Positions 44,888-53,979 of a stretch of DNA of 64,000 bases are shown in pieces. Position 1 is the first letter of the stretch. Each line of letters starts with the position of its first letter. Below the pieces are notes generated by a model, which was not told where the DNA came from, did no database searches, and saw nothing but the letters and a program-made list of their open reading frames with translations. A program made the position numbers and the translations under genes. This stretch comes from Treponema_C sp050320395. GTDB lineage: Bacteria; Spirochaetota; Spirochaetia; Treponematales; Treponemataceae. The stretch spans positions 868,001-932,000 of the forward strand of contig NZ_CP144459.1 in the NCBI RefSeq assembly GCF_050320395.1, given 5' to 3'.

Positions 44888-45984
44888 AAAACGACCGAAA
44901 AGCCGCAGTTTTTATTTTAGGGCTTTTCGCCTGTGTTGTGATTTGTCCGCTCTTTTCCTGTGCGGCCCTGTCTCCCCGTGCGGCCGCGCGCTCGTATGCC
45001 GTTTCGGATGAAAAGCCGGCTGTCGATTGGCGAAGCGAAATGCGGAACTTTGTTATCGCAATCGCTGAAGCGGCACACAAAACCGATTCCGGCTTTGAGC
45101 TCATTGTGCAAAACGCTCAGGAATTGATTACTTCGGACGGGCTGCCCGATTCTCCGGTGATGAGCGATTATCTTAACGCAATTGCGGGGACGGGAAGGGA
45201 AGACTTGTATTTCGGTTATACCGCCGACAATAAGCCCACCCCCGGCCCCGTTTCAAAGCGCTTAAAATCGCTGTGCGATATTTTTGTACAAAACGGCAAG
45301 GCGGTACTGGTTGTCGATTATTGCACTTCACCCGCTTTTATCGATTCTTCGTATAAGCTCAATCGGCAAAACGGCTATATTTCTTTTGCGGCAAATAAGC
45401 GCGATTTAAGTTCAATACCGCCGCGCCCTGCCGAACCTTTTAATAAAAACGATGAAAGCATAGAGCGCATTGCGCAGGCGAAAAACTTTTTGTATCTTAT
45501 CAACCCCGAAAATTTTGCTTCAAAGGACGACTTTATCCGCTGTCTTGCGGCAACCGACTACGACGCCTTTGTAATCGATTTGTTTTTCGACGGTACGGCG
45601 CTCGAATCAAGCGATGTAAAAACGTTGCAGTATAAAAAGTCCCGTGCGCGCCGAAAAGTTATCGCCTATATGAGCATAGGCGAAGCCGAATCCTACCGTT
45701 ATTATTGGAAGGATGAATGGAACAAAGGGCTGCGGCAAAGCCGGCGGAATTCCGACCGTGTATCTGCGGAAAAATTTGACAGTGCCGCTCCCGAATGGCT
45801 GAAGGGGGAAAATCCCGCATGGAAGGAAAACTTTAAAGTCGATTACCGTGCTCCCGAATGGCAGGATATTATTTACAAGGGCGACAACTCGTATTTGCAA
45901 AAAATACTTGAGGCGGGCTTTGACGGTGTTTATCTGGATATAGTCGACGCCTTTGAATATTTTGAAAACGGGGAAAAAGAATGA
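44884..45984 (+). CDS. GH114/TM1410-like lipoprotein (glycoside-hydrolase fold)
   Basis: 366 residues. Signal peptide with a lipobox ending LFSC (about residue 22). The C-terminal half has YDAFVIDLFFDG, KVIAYMSIGEAESYRYYW and AGFDGVYLDIVDAFEYF, the motifs of the GH114/TM1410 endo-polygalactosaminidase-like barrel. It probably acts on an extracellular glycan. It overlaps the ROK kinase gene by 4 bp, so the pair may handle a released sugar. Confidence 0.85.
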   Translation: MKNDRKAAVFILGLFACVVICPLFSCAALSPRAAARSYAVSDEKPAVDWRSEMRNFVIAIAEAAHKTDSGFELIVQNAQELITSDGLPDSPVMSDYLNAIAGTGREDLYFGYTADNKPTPGPVSKRLKSLCDIFVQNGKAVLVVDYCTSPAFIDSSYKLNRQNGYISFAANKRDLSSIPPRPAEPFNKNDESIERIAQAKNFLYLINPENFASKDDFIRCLAATDYDAFVIDLFFDGTALESSDVKTLQYKKSRARRKVIAYMSIGEAESYRYYWKDEWNKGLRQSRRNSDRVSAEKFDSAAPEWLKGENPAWKENFKVDYRAPEWQDIIYKGDNSYLQKILEAGFDGVYLDIVDAFEYFENGEKE

Positions 45985-46001
45985 AAATTGCGGTACATAA
46001 A

Positions 46002-46039
46002 AATCCGGTTTTGTGCCGGCTGCCGTTTTAAGCCGGATT
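46002..46039. terminator. Bidirectional hairpin between convergent genes
   Basis: aatccggtt against aagccggatt (one mismatch) between the GH114 gene and the exporter permease; a smaller nested GC stem is possible. Confidence 0.45.
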
Positions 46040-46059
46040 ATGCAAATCTTATGCCGGCT

Positions 46060-46794
46060 TTACTCCGATTCTTTTTCCCGTATTCCGAATGTTAAAAAAA
46101 ACGACAAACTCAAACAGGCTGTCATCGATATAAGGGCCGCACATAGGTCTTTTGTGTCGGCCGTATAATAACCCGACAACATTAATGCCGCCGTTACCGG
46201 ATGCGCTTTGCCGAGTATCGATGAGGGAGAGAGAAAAATTGCCGTAAACGAATATATTTCGGCAATAACAAAGGCAAGCCGATACGCTTTTTTTATTTTT
46301 GAAACAAGGGCAATGATAGGAGATACGGCAATAAAGATACCGATTCCTTCTATCACATATATCTGTAAAAGACGGAGTATTACAGCGTAATTCAATGAGG
46401 CAGCATGCAAACATATTTCTACGGTTAAAGTCATTATAAACAAAATGCCGTATAAACCTATGCCGTATAGTGCCGCGCTTATTAATTTTGCGGCTGTCAA
46501 TATTTTTTCATCGACGGGAATTAATTTCAGCTGTATTTCGGTTTTTTCATGTGCTTCTCTGCATATGATAAAACTTCCCGCCAGTGCGATAAGAGCGGGC
46601 AGCACAAAAAATGTTGCCAACGATTGACTTGTCATCATAAGCCAGGAGGCATTGTCGATATATTTCAATTCGCCGAACGACATTTGTCCTTGTGCAAAAA
46701 CCGTTACAACAATCATGACGAGAGCAAATAAGGAAATAGGCAGGATTTTTGCTCTTTTTAATTTTTTGAATTCCGATACTGTCAATAAAAACAT
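46060..46794 (-). CDS. LanG-like ABC permease
   Basis: 244 residues from ATG 46794, with aggggcgg upstream; the frame continues into the preceding gene but without a better start. Six membrane helices, starting with FKKLKRAKILPISLFALVMI. The family resembles lantibiotic immunity (LanE/LanG) permeases. It starts 1 bp after the stop of the companion permease gene. Confidence 0.8.
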   Translation of the reverse strand: MFLLTVSEFKKLKRAKILPISLFALVMIVVTVFAQGQMSFGELKYIDNASWLMMTSQSLATFFVLPALIALAGSFIICREAHEKTEIQLKLIPVDEKILTAAKLISAALYGIGLYGILFIMTLTVEICLHAASLNYAVILRLLQIYVIEGIGIFIAVSPIIALVSKIKKAYRLAFVIAEIYSFTAIFLSPSSILGKAHPVTAALMLSGYYTADTKDLCAALISMTACLSLSFFLTFGIREKESE

Positions 46795-46795
46795 A

Positions 46796-47515
46796 TTAAC
46801 CGCCCCTTTTTGTACATGCGTATATTGAAAAAACAAGTCCCCACAATGCAATACCCAAAACGGCAAAACCGATGTCGAATGTATGTGCATATACAACTCC
46901 CGCAACATCTCTTACAATAATTGCCGTGGCGCAGGACAGGGGATGAAGGTACATTGTAACCGTCATTAAAATAAAACCTAAAAATGTATAGGCTATTGCA
47001 AAACAAAGCGGAAACACATAGCCTGTATGTGTAAATGCAACCGAACAGACAGGTATAATTGCAAAGGGAATTATAATGCCGATTTCAAGGCATTTTTTTG
47101 CCGTGTAAAACAGAACGCCGGCATCTTTACCGAGATAGCCGAATGCACTTCCGACACCGATTGTTGCCGCATAGGAAATCAGCATAAAGTTTAACGAATA
47201 AAGCATTACAACAATACATTTGGCGATAAAGTATTCCGTGTTTTTTACGGGGACAATCCTTATTTGTGTGCGTATTCCGTTTTGATTTTCTTCATTCATT
47301 ATCATACTTGAAAAAACACTCAATACGATCGGTAAAATAATCCAAGGCGTATAACTTAAACAAGCCGATTTATAAAAACGTTCGGCATTTATATTTGTAT
47401 CCCGATAAAAATATGCGGCGGATATAAGGGGCATAATAAGTGCCGCAGACAGCATAAACACTGCGGATTTTTTTCGTTTCAGTTTTATAATTTCGCTTTC
47501 AATCAATCTAAGCAA
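46796..47515 (-). CDS. LanE-like ABC permease
   Basis: About 239 residues if TTG 47515 is the start (overlaps the ATPase stop by 8 bp; ggggga upstream). The open frame reaches 47596, but that part lies inside the ATPase gene. SEIIKLKRKKSAVFMLSAALIMPLI at the start resembles LanE-type permeases; about six helices. With the next permease and the ATPase it forms a typical bacteriocin-immunity exporter. Confidence 0.75.
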   Translation of the reverse strand: MLRLIESEIIKLKRKKSAVFMLSAALIMPLISAAYFYRDTNINAERFYKSACLSYTPWIILPIVLSVFSSMIMNEENQNGIRTQIRIVPVKNTEYFIAKCIVVMLYSLNFMLISYAATIGVGSAFGYLGKDAGVLFYTAKKCLEIGIIIPFAIIPVCSVAFTHTGYVFPLCFAIAYTFLGFILMTVTMYLHPLSCATAIIVRDVAGVVYAHTFDIGFAVLGIALWGLVFSIYACTKRGG

Positions 47516-48260
47516 TTCCCGTTCCCCCGGTAATGTGTTTAAAATAATCCTCCAAGGTTTCGCCGCACATATGCGAATTTTCTGCCGATATGTCATTCAG
47601 TATGTTCACGGCGCTTTTTTCCGACAGTATACCGTTATGTATAATACCTATATCGTCGGCAAGCAGGGAAATCTCCGATAAAATATGACTTGATATAAGG
47701 ATTGTTTTTCCCCGATTTTGACTTAAATCCTTAAAAAAATCTCTGAGTTCGGCAATACCTATCGGATCCAATCCGTTTGTCGGCTCGTCCAAAATTAAAA
47801 GTTCGGGGTTATGTAAGAGCGCGTTTGCAATTCCCAACCGCTGTTTCATGCCGAGAGAATATTTTGCAAACACCTTTTTATCTTTGTAAGGCAAACCGAC
47901 TGTTTTCAGTACTTTTTGAACGGCGTCGGGATTTTGAAGCCGTCTTAGTTTTGCAAATATTTCAAGATTTTCGGTACCCGTCAAATTCGGATAAAATCCG
48001 GGTGTTTCTATAATCGCCCCGATTCGCGGGTAAATCTTTTTTTCGGCTCCTTGTAAACGCTCATTAAAAAGACTGATACTTCCCGATGTTATCGATGTTA
48101 ATCCCAATATCATTTTCATTAGTGTGGTTTTTCCCGCACCGTTTCTGCCCAATAATCCGTAAATTTTCCCCGGTTTTACATGGAGATTGATATTTTGTAT
48201 AACTTCCCGGCCGTCGTATTTTTTTGTAAGATTCTTTGTTTGAATAATATAGTTTTCCAT
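47508..48260 (-). CDS. LanF-like ABC transporter ATPase
   Basis: 250 residues from ATG 48260 (MENYIIQTKN), since the extended frame to 48458 carries no family sequence. Walker A GLLGRNGAGKTTLMK, signature LGMKQRLGIANALL, Walker B LLILDEPTNGLDP and H-loop ISSH. The layout ATPase then two permeases matches LanFEG, which protects cells from lantibiotics and related peptides. No lantibiotic genes or two-component system are adjacent. Confidence 0.88.
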   Translation of the reverse strand: MENYIIQTKNLTKKYDGREVIQNINLHVKPGKIYGLLGRNGAGKTTLMKMILGLTSITSGSISLFNERLQGAEKKIYPRIGAIIETPGFYPNLTGTENLEIFAKLRRLQNPDAVQKVLKTVGLPYKDKKVFAKYSLGMKQRLGIANALLHNPELLILDEPTNGLDPIGIAELRDFFKDLSQNRGKTILISSHILSEISLLADDIGIIHNGILSEKSAVNILNDISAENSHMCGETLEDYFKHITGGTGIA

Positions 48261-48438
48261 CTTGCCGCTCCGATTTAGTGATGTAGTTATATAGTACACT
48301 GGTTTGTAAAACCTGTCAAGCGGACTGTACGTACGGATTTGAGGGGAAACTAAGCGGGTTTCCGTAGAACCAACTTTACATTCTTGGAAAAAAAACGTAT
48401 CTTTACTAATAGAGCGTGTTATCAATGAGGGCTTCCCT

Positions 48439-48879
48439 ATGAATAAAAATCTTTTCATGATTCCGAAAAATTATCTTCCGCTTATAGCGGGCATTGTGTG
48501 GGTTTTTGCCGGTTCCATGGTGTGCAAAACGGGCTTTCCGATTTTTTTTACAATGCTCGGCCCCGTTTCCATTTTAGCCTTTATCGGCGTATTTTTATTT
48601 TTTTATTTGATGATTTTCCGCAAACTTGTGTATAAACACATCCGCCGTATCCGCGATATGAGCGATGAGCGCGCCTGTTTTTGGCTTTTTTTCGATTTAA
48701 AGTCTTACACCATTATGATTGTCATGATGAGCTTCGGAATCGTTTCCCGCAAATTAAACCTTTTTCCGGCCGCCTTTATAGGCCCCTTTTATTCGGGTCT
48801 AGGCTTTGCACTTTTTTCATGCGGCGTGCGCTTTGTTGTCGCCTTTTCCAAAAAATACGTGCTCCAGTCGGAAAAGTAA
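48439..48879 (+). CDS. Small membrane protein of unknown function
   Basis: 146 residues with about four membrane helices (10-30, 33-55, 80-100, 104-126) and a basic loop RKLVYKHIRRIRDM. I recognise no family. The RBS is weak (tgaggg, 7 nt). It is divergent from the exporter operon. Confidence 0.6.
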   Translation: MNKNLFMIPKNYLPLIAGIVWVFAGSMVCKTGFPIFFTMLGPVSILAFIGVFLFFYLMIFRKLVYKHIRRIRDMSDERACFWLFFDLKSYTIMIVMMSFGIVSRKLNLFPAAFIGPFYSGLGFALFSCGVRFVVAFSKKYVLQSEK

Positions 48880-48945
48880 TTTTTAAACTTGCAGATAAGT
48901 GGATTAAGGTGTATGCTTTTATTGAAGGGTTACTATGGGAATACT

Positions 48946-49209
48946 ATGATTATGTCAAAAAAATTAACGGATAAAAGAATTAATGAAATAAAAAACAGCC
49001 CCATAGTATATGACGAAGATATTCCCGAATTTACCGATGAGCAGTTAAAAGAGTTCAAGCCCGCTTTTCCGAGCTCCCCTCTTTCTTCTCCTGCGAAAAA
49101 AACAATATCAATAAAGATAGATACCGATATATTGGAAGCTTTAGAAGCGGAAGGAGAAATATATCAAACACGGATAAACAGTATTTTACGTCAAGCTCTT
49201 TTCGGATAA
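48946..49209 (+). CDS. Orphan BrnA-like antitoxin
   Basis: 87 residues from ATG 48946; ATG 48952 is an alternative. The C-terminal part KKTISIKIDTDILEALEAEG then YQTRINSILRQAL is the ribbon-helix-helix DNA-binding end of BrnA antitoxins. The expected upstream BrnT toxin is missing: the preceding gene is a membrane protein. It may regulate its own or other promoters. Confidence 0.75.
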   Translation: MIMSKKLTDKRINEIKNSPIVYDEDIPEFTDEQLKEFKPAFPSSPLSSPAKKTISIKIDTDILEALEAEGEIYQTRINSILRQALFG

Positions 49210-49224
49210 TATTAAGAAGTCGGT

Positions 49225-50186
49225 ATGAAAAAATTTCTTGTTATTATTCCTCTGCTGCTCTTTAATTTTTTGTTTGCACAGGATTTTTTTTATGCCGTTT
49301 CGGGTACTGTTTTGTACCGTATTTCAAATGAACAGCATAGAAGATGTACCGTTACTGAAAAAATCCCTCTTTTTCCGGCAGAACATGGCTGGATTATAAA
49401 TGCGCATATAGAAGGTCAAGATATATTTTTTACAGTCCGCGATACGGGTTTTGATTTTTGCACCTTTATGCGTTTCGATATACAATCACATTTATTGAAG
49501 GAAGTCTATACTCTTGGGTATGAGGAAGCCCGTATAGATGCGGTATATTTTCAAGACGGAAATTGGTATACATTGGAGTGTGGAAAAAAACAAGCGCAAA
49601 ATTGTATTGTAAAGCGAAGCGGGCAAAATAAAGCCGTTCTTTCTTCGGTTTTCGTTCCCTGTTTGGATGTGTATACCGAACAGGGATACAAGGTTGTACA
49701 ATTTGAAATCGATACGGATAACGGCGTTGCGTTTTTTTCGCTTGAAACGGGCAGTGATTTTTACGGTAAAAAGGATTATGTTCTTGCCGCTTCTTTAAAA
49801 AACGGGGAAGCGGTGTTTTTTGCCGAAGGCCGATATTTGTCTTTTTCGGCAAGTGAGCAAAAAATGTATTTTTCCCGCGAAAATGCTTTATATGTTTTCT
49901 CTTTTGACGGCGCCGACAAGCCGGGAAAGGTGAGCGAAATAAAGACGCCTGCCCGAAAAAACGAGCGGATACTATTCTTTAAAAAAGCGGACGATGTATA
50001 TGTGTGCGGTTTTCAAAAACGGAAAAAAATACGGTTATGCACTTGCTTTTCGGCTACGGTTTTAATACGGCGGATGAATACCTTATCTGTTCCGAAACGG
50101 AGGGAACGCTGCAAAAAGAGCAAACGCTGATAAAAATCAAAAACGCTTTACCGCTGTTTGATATAAAACGAGTAACGGCACCGTAG
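49225..50186 (+). pseudogene. Secreted protein, frame broken near the end
   Basis: Signal peptide (LLLFNFLFA, cleaved near residue 18), then a WD/propeller-like run of strands, no recognised family. The continuous frame ends at 50130 with a run of Arg/Lys-rich residues (KRKKIRLCTCFS...). A different frame carries sensible sequence from about 50000 to 50186: SKTEKNTVMHLLFGYGFNTADEYLICSET and ending FDIKRVTAP. A frameshift in the A-rich stretch near 50020 explains this. It is either a real mutation or a sequencing error. Confidence 0.6.
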
Positions 50187-50344
50187 CGCCATAATCCCGC
50201 TTTGTCCGCTGTTAAACCTTTGCCGCGGCTTCGGGGATCGGCAAGTTTTTCAATTTCATCAAGATAGGATTTTATACGTTTTTGAATCTGCTTATCGAGT
50301 TTTTTGAATATTCTTGCCGCATGATCGGAGTATTCAATTTTCAA
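50054..50344 (-). pseudogene. Truncated RelE/ParE-like toxin
   Basis: From TTG 50344, overlapping the antitoxin stop by 11 bp. The protein runs LKIEYSDHAARIFKKLDKQIQKR...IKSYLDEIEKL and GLWRYG, the first ~55 residues of RelE-family toxins, whose usual continuation is RVGDYRII or similar. After WRYG the frame runs into sequence antisense to the neighbouring gene, so the catalytic C-terminus is missing from about 50180. Confidence 0.75.
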
Positions 50345-50609
50345 GGCCGAGTTCCTTGTACAGCTCGCTTGCCGGAATGTTTTTTTGCTTTCGCGTTTTG
50401 ATTTCTTCCAACACCTGTTCTGCAAGATAGATGTCTTCAAGGTCTTCAAGGCTGTGTTCGACGGCTTGATTTATAAGAAAATTTCTGGAGAGGGAAGTAC
50501 GTTTTGCAAGCGCATCTATTCTGGCCAATGTGCGGCGGGGAAAGCATATCTCTGCCGTCTGTTCCCGGACTTTTTTTACGGTTGTTTTAATTTGTACTGC
50601 TTCCGCCAT
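50334..50609 (-). CDS. RHH-type antitoxin (RelB/ParD-like)
   Basis: 91 residues. N-terminal ribbon-helix-helix-like ICFPRRTLARIDALAKRTSLSRNFLINQAVEHSLED and a C-terminal toxin-binding helix ending ASELYKELGLEN. RBS aggag 7 nt upstream. It would bind its own operon promoter and neutralise the adjacent RelE-like toxin, which is truncated here. Confidence 0.8.
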   Translation of the reverse strand: MAEAVQIKTTVKKVREQTAEICFPRRTLARIDALAKRTSLSRNFLINQAVEHSLEDLEDIYLAEQVLEEIKTRKQKNIPASELYKELGLEN

Positions 50610-50644
50610 AACATTCTCCTTTTGTCATTGTACGTTATGACTTC

Positions 50645-52417
50645 TCATCCGTCAAGAGAAGCGAGAGAGGTTGCACCTTCCGTATCTTTTATAAATATGT
50701 CGATTTCGCTTCGGACACGGTTTAAAAAACTTTGCGATAAAGAAGCGCCGCGATGCCCGTCGGGAAAATGGATATATAAATAACTGCATTCTTCCAATAA
50801 GGCTTTTAAAGCTTCCGTACTCAGGGGAGATTCTCCGGTAAGGGCGGCGCGCAGTGTATAAAGGCGTTTTTTTTCTTCTATATAAAAGGCTTTAACCGAG
50901 TCTTCCCGTTTAACCGAGGCTGCCCCGATTTCCGCCGGGCAATCCGCAGCGCGCTCCGGCAATCGGCCGGCCTCTCTTTCTATCAAACCGCCCGCTTCTT
51001 TTTCCGTTAAAAAAGGAAGGCCCGTCTTTGCTCCCGAAAGCGACAGGTCGTAGATGTTCGCCGCATTTTTATAGCGGGCGGAAAAAAGCTCTGCGTAGGA
51101 GTGCAGGGCAGGATCACAGGCGAGATGCGTTCCGCCCTTTCCTTCTATAAAAAAAGCGCCGTCCCTAAAGGCCGAGGCGGGATTTCCTGCCGGCATAAGG
51201 CGGCCGGAACTTGCGTGTCCTTCTTTTTGTGAGGGGCTTTCTTTGCAATGGCTTACACCCGCAGGGTATGAAAAATCAAGGCCGCAGGTAAAAACGCTTG
51301 TGCCTTCGGCACGTAAAAAGAGGGCGGTTTCAACGGCCGCCAAGCCCACAGAACCCAGGGGCGGGAATACGGGAAGGCCGGGCAGGGCTTTTTTTATACG
51401 CTCCAAAAGGGGAAGTTTTGCATACTCCGAGATAAAAAAGGACAAACTGCCTTCCGTAATACGCAGATTTGCGCTTCTTGCGCACATGTCGGCTATAATC
51501 GGTATACCGCTTCGGCGCGCTCCTATAAGAGAACGCTGACTTATAACTTGACTTTCAACGGTAACAAGGGCATCCGGCCTTATGCCCTTGTCGTAAAGCG
51601 GACGGAATGCCGCGTCAACGGCTATGATATACAGTTTTTGCGCATAGCGTTTTATAAAAGGAATCAGGGCATCCAAAGAAGGACCGGCTCCTGCGACCAG
51701 GATGGGGCGGTTTAGCGAAGCGGGAATTAAGGGAACCGAAGATGCCGAGCGGGCCTCTATGCGGGCCGCATTTTTTAGAACGTTGCGCGAAAAAAGCCGT
51801 CCCAAGCGTACCAGGGTCATCCTGTTTTTCCAAAAAACGGCAATGCTGTTTTGAGCATAAGAAAAAAGCGCTTTGTAAAAGTCCGCATACATGGCGGCCG
51901 CACCCGAAGCTTCCAAGACAAGCACCCGCCTGAAAAAGCCTATCGGAGGAAGAGGGCTTCCCGAATACCGGGGCGAAAAATCTTCTCCGTCCAAAAGACG
52001 CGCTATTTCCTCTTCCTTTTTAAAAAGGACGGCCGCATCCGGACATACCGCATCGGGACAGCTTATGCTTTTTTCGCCGCTTTTTTGCACGGGGCTGTGC
52101 TGAATAGGGGTATTCGGTGGGGAACTGTTTTGTTTTTGCTTAATATAAAAATCGTAAAGGACGGGATCGGTTTCCGCGCACAATATAAAACAGCCCGGAA
52201 TGGCTTCCTTCTCTATTTTTTCGCGGATTAAATCGACTGTAAAAGGTAAAACGGGAGAAAGGCAAAGTACAAGGCTTTCAGGCAGTATTGTAAAAGTTTC
52301 GAGTGTTTTTTGCAGAGGTTTTTGCGGCTCGTAGCGTGAAAACAAATAGCGTCCGCGGTATAAAACGGAAACACCCTGACGGGCTTCAACCGTACAGGGT
52401 GTATCATTACAGGACAT
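50645..52417 (-). CDS. DUF115 / motility-accessory-factor-like protein
   Basis: 590 residues. Central DUF115 (6-hydroxymethylpterin-diphosphokinase MptE-like) signature PILVAGAGPSLDALIPFI, then YIIAVDAAFRPLYDKGI and CGLDFSYPAGVSH. In flagellated bacteria, Maf-type relatives modify flagellin with nonulosonic acid. Spirochetes with this gene may use it in flagellar filament modification; that is inference. It starts 6 bp after the prolyl isomerase stop. Confidence 0.85.
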   Translation of the reverse strand: MSCNDTPCTVEARQGVSVLYRGRYLFSRYEPQKPLQKTLETFTILPESLVLCLSPVLPFTVDLIREKIEKEAIPGCFILCAETDPVLYDFYIKQKQNSSPPNTPIQHSPVQKSGEKSISCPDAVCPDAAVLFKKEEEIARLLDGEDFSPRYSGSPLPPIGFFRRVLVLEASGAAAMYADFYKALFSYAQNSIAVFWKNRMTLVRLGRLFSRNVLKNAARIEARSASSVPLIPASLNRPILVAGAGPSLDALIPFIKRYAQKLYIIAVDAAFRPLYDKGIRPDALVTVESQVISQRSLIGARRSGIPIIADMCARSANLRITEGSLSFFISEYAKLPLLERIKKALPGLPVFPPLGSVGLAAVETALFLRAEGTSVFTCGLDFSYPAGVSHCKESPSQKEGHASSGRLMPAGNPASAFRDGAFFIEGKGGTHLACDPALHSYAELFSARYKNAANIYDLSLSGAKTGLPFLTEKEAGGLIEREAGRLPERAADCPAEIGAASVKREDSVKAFYIEEKKRLYTLRAALTGESPLSTEALKALLEECSYLYIHFPDGHRGASLSQSFLNRVRSEIDIFIKDTEGATSLASLDG

Positions 52418-52423
52418 CTATCC

Positions 52424-53887
52424 TCAGTTACTCATAAAATACTTAAAAAACACGTTAAGCACATTGTTTTTTAAGTGCGGGCTTGCCATAAAAAAGGTTT
52501 GCACCGCATTCGTGTCGAACTGTGAAGTATAATAGGGATACATAAACTGCAAGGTTTCCGGCGAAAGATTTTCGTCGCTTTTGATTTCTTTAAGCTGCAA
52601 TACGACTATGTTTTTGCCCAACACTATCGGAGCCGAGATTTCTTTTTCGGCAAGAGCAAAGGCGGTTGTTAAAAACTTTTCATTCGATTGGGCTTCGGCA
52701 AGCTTGGGATTCGTTCCGAACTGAATTGAACCTAAAAGCTGGGAATTGCCGTAGTTAATCGGGAAGGCGGGAATTTCCGCAGTGTCCGTGTTGAACTTTG
52801 CCGCCGCCGCATTAAATCCGTGCAAGGCCGCTTCAGCCGAAAAATCCTTTGCAATATTTATAAAATATTCTTCAATGGTGCCGGCTTCATAGATGCTCAT
52901 ATAATTATATGCCAAGTCCGCGGCTGAATCCTGTGAAAAATCGGCTTTTTGTGCGGGACCCGTTGCGTTAAAAATCGAAAAGCCCGTCGACGTTTCGGTA
53001 ACATCGCTTATAGTGCCCGGTGCAAGTTCGGTAATCTTTTTAAAAGCATCTTCGGATTTAATGATATTCTTCAGCTGATAATGATAGGCATTGTTTAAAA
53101 CACCCTTTTCATCGCTGTACTGTCTTGTCGAATACTCCGTTACCGCATCGGTAAACACCAGTTCATTGTTTTTAAGGCGCTGTGCAAGCTTTTTCGCTTC
53201 GGCTTCGGTTTCAAGCGTGATAACGGAAAGCTCGTATTTTGTAAAAAGTTCGGCATTTTTTTTGCCGAATTCGGCCGCTTCGCTTTTCGGATAATCGCTT
53301 GTTGAAAAAAAGGCCGCGTCGAAGGCTCTCATGTGTTTATTCATATCGGCGATAAATGCGATTTCCGCCTGTGAGTGTTTCAGGCCGCTTATATCCTGTG
53401 CGTAGCGGTTGTAGGTAAGCTGCTCTTCTACCTGTGTACGGATTTCAACTTTGCGGCTTTCGGGCGTATCGCGGAATATCTTTGCCGAATACACGCCGTT
53501 GCTGTTTGAAAAATAGGGCAGCATGGAACGTTCAACAAGAGGCTTTGCCGGCTTGTAACCGCTTTTTTTAACCTCGTCGGCAAAGGCAAGCGTCATAACC
53601 GCATCGCGGAATGCCTGGGTAAAAATGCTGAAATAAGCGCCGTCGTCAAGGTTTTGGCGTTGATTTTTTTGCTGGGAAACATAGTAGTCAACCGCGTTTG
53701 TAAAATAGGAACCCTGCACGTATTCGATTTTTTTACCTTTATACGAACCGAATTCGGGCATTTGCTTTTGCGCGTTCGGCATCATCGCCGGAATAACGAT
53801 AAAAGATACCGCCGCCAAAACGAGTATAATTATTGAACCTGCCGAAAGCAATATTTTCGTAACGGGTTTGCGACCTTCTTTTTTCAT
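52424..53887 (-). CDS. SurA/PpiD-like membrane-anchored peptidyl-prolyl isomerase
   Basis: 487 residues. N-terminal membrane helix (about 12-33, ILLSAGSIIILVLAAVSFIV), a helical SurA-N-like chaperone domain, and a parvulin-type segment near 210-310 (FTKYELSVITLETEAEAKKLAQRL, FTDAVTEYSTRQYSDEKGVL, ELAPGTISDVTETSTGFSIF). It probably folds exported proteins in the periplasm. It precedes the DUF115 gene (6-bp gap), so both may be made together. Confidence 0.85.
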   Translation of the reverse strand: MKKEGRKPVTKILLSAGSIIILVLAAVSFIVIPAMMPNAQKQMPEFGSYKGKKIEYVQGSYFTNAVDYYVSQQKNQRQNLDDGAYFSIFTQAFRDAVMTLAFADEVKKSGYKPAKPLVERSMLPYFSNSNGVYSAKIFRDTPESRKVEIRTQVEEQLTYNRYAQDISGLKHSQAEIAFIADMNKHMRAFDAAFFSTSDYPKSEAAEFGKKNAELFTKYELSVITLETEAEAKKLAQRLKNNELVFTDAVTEYSTRQYSDEKGVLNNAYHYQLKNIIKSEDAFKKITELAPGTISDVTETSTGFSIFNATGPAQKADFSQDSAADLAYNYMSIYEAGTIEEYFINIAKDFSAEAALHGFNAAAAKFNTDTAEIPAFPINYGNSQLLGSIQFGTNPKLAEAQSNEKFLTTAFALAEKEISAPIVLGKNIVVLQLKEIKSDENLSPETLQFMYPYYTSQFDTNAVQTFFMASPHLKNNVLNVFFKYFMSN

Positions 53888-53979
53888 ATTGAATCCTTAC
53901 ATTATAAATGTGATTATTCCATAATTTTATCACGGAGGGCAATCTCTGTCAATCTGTTGATTTTTTCCGCTTATGTTTG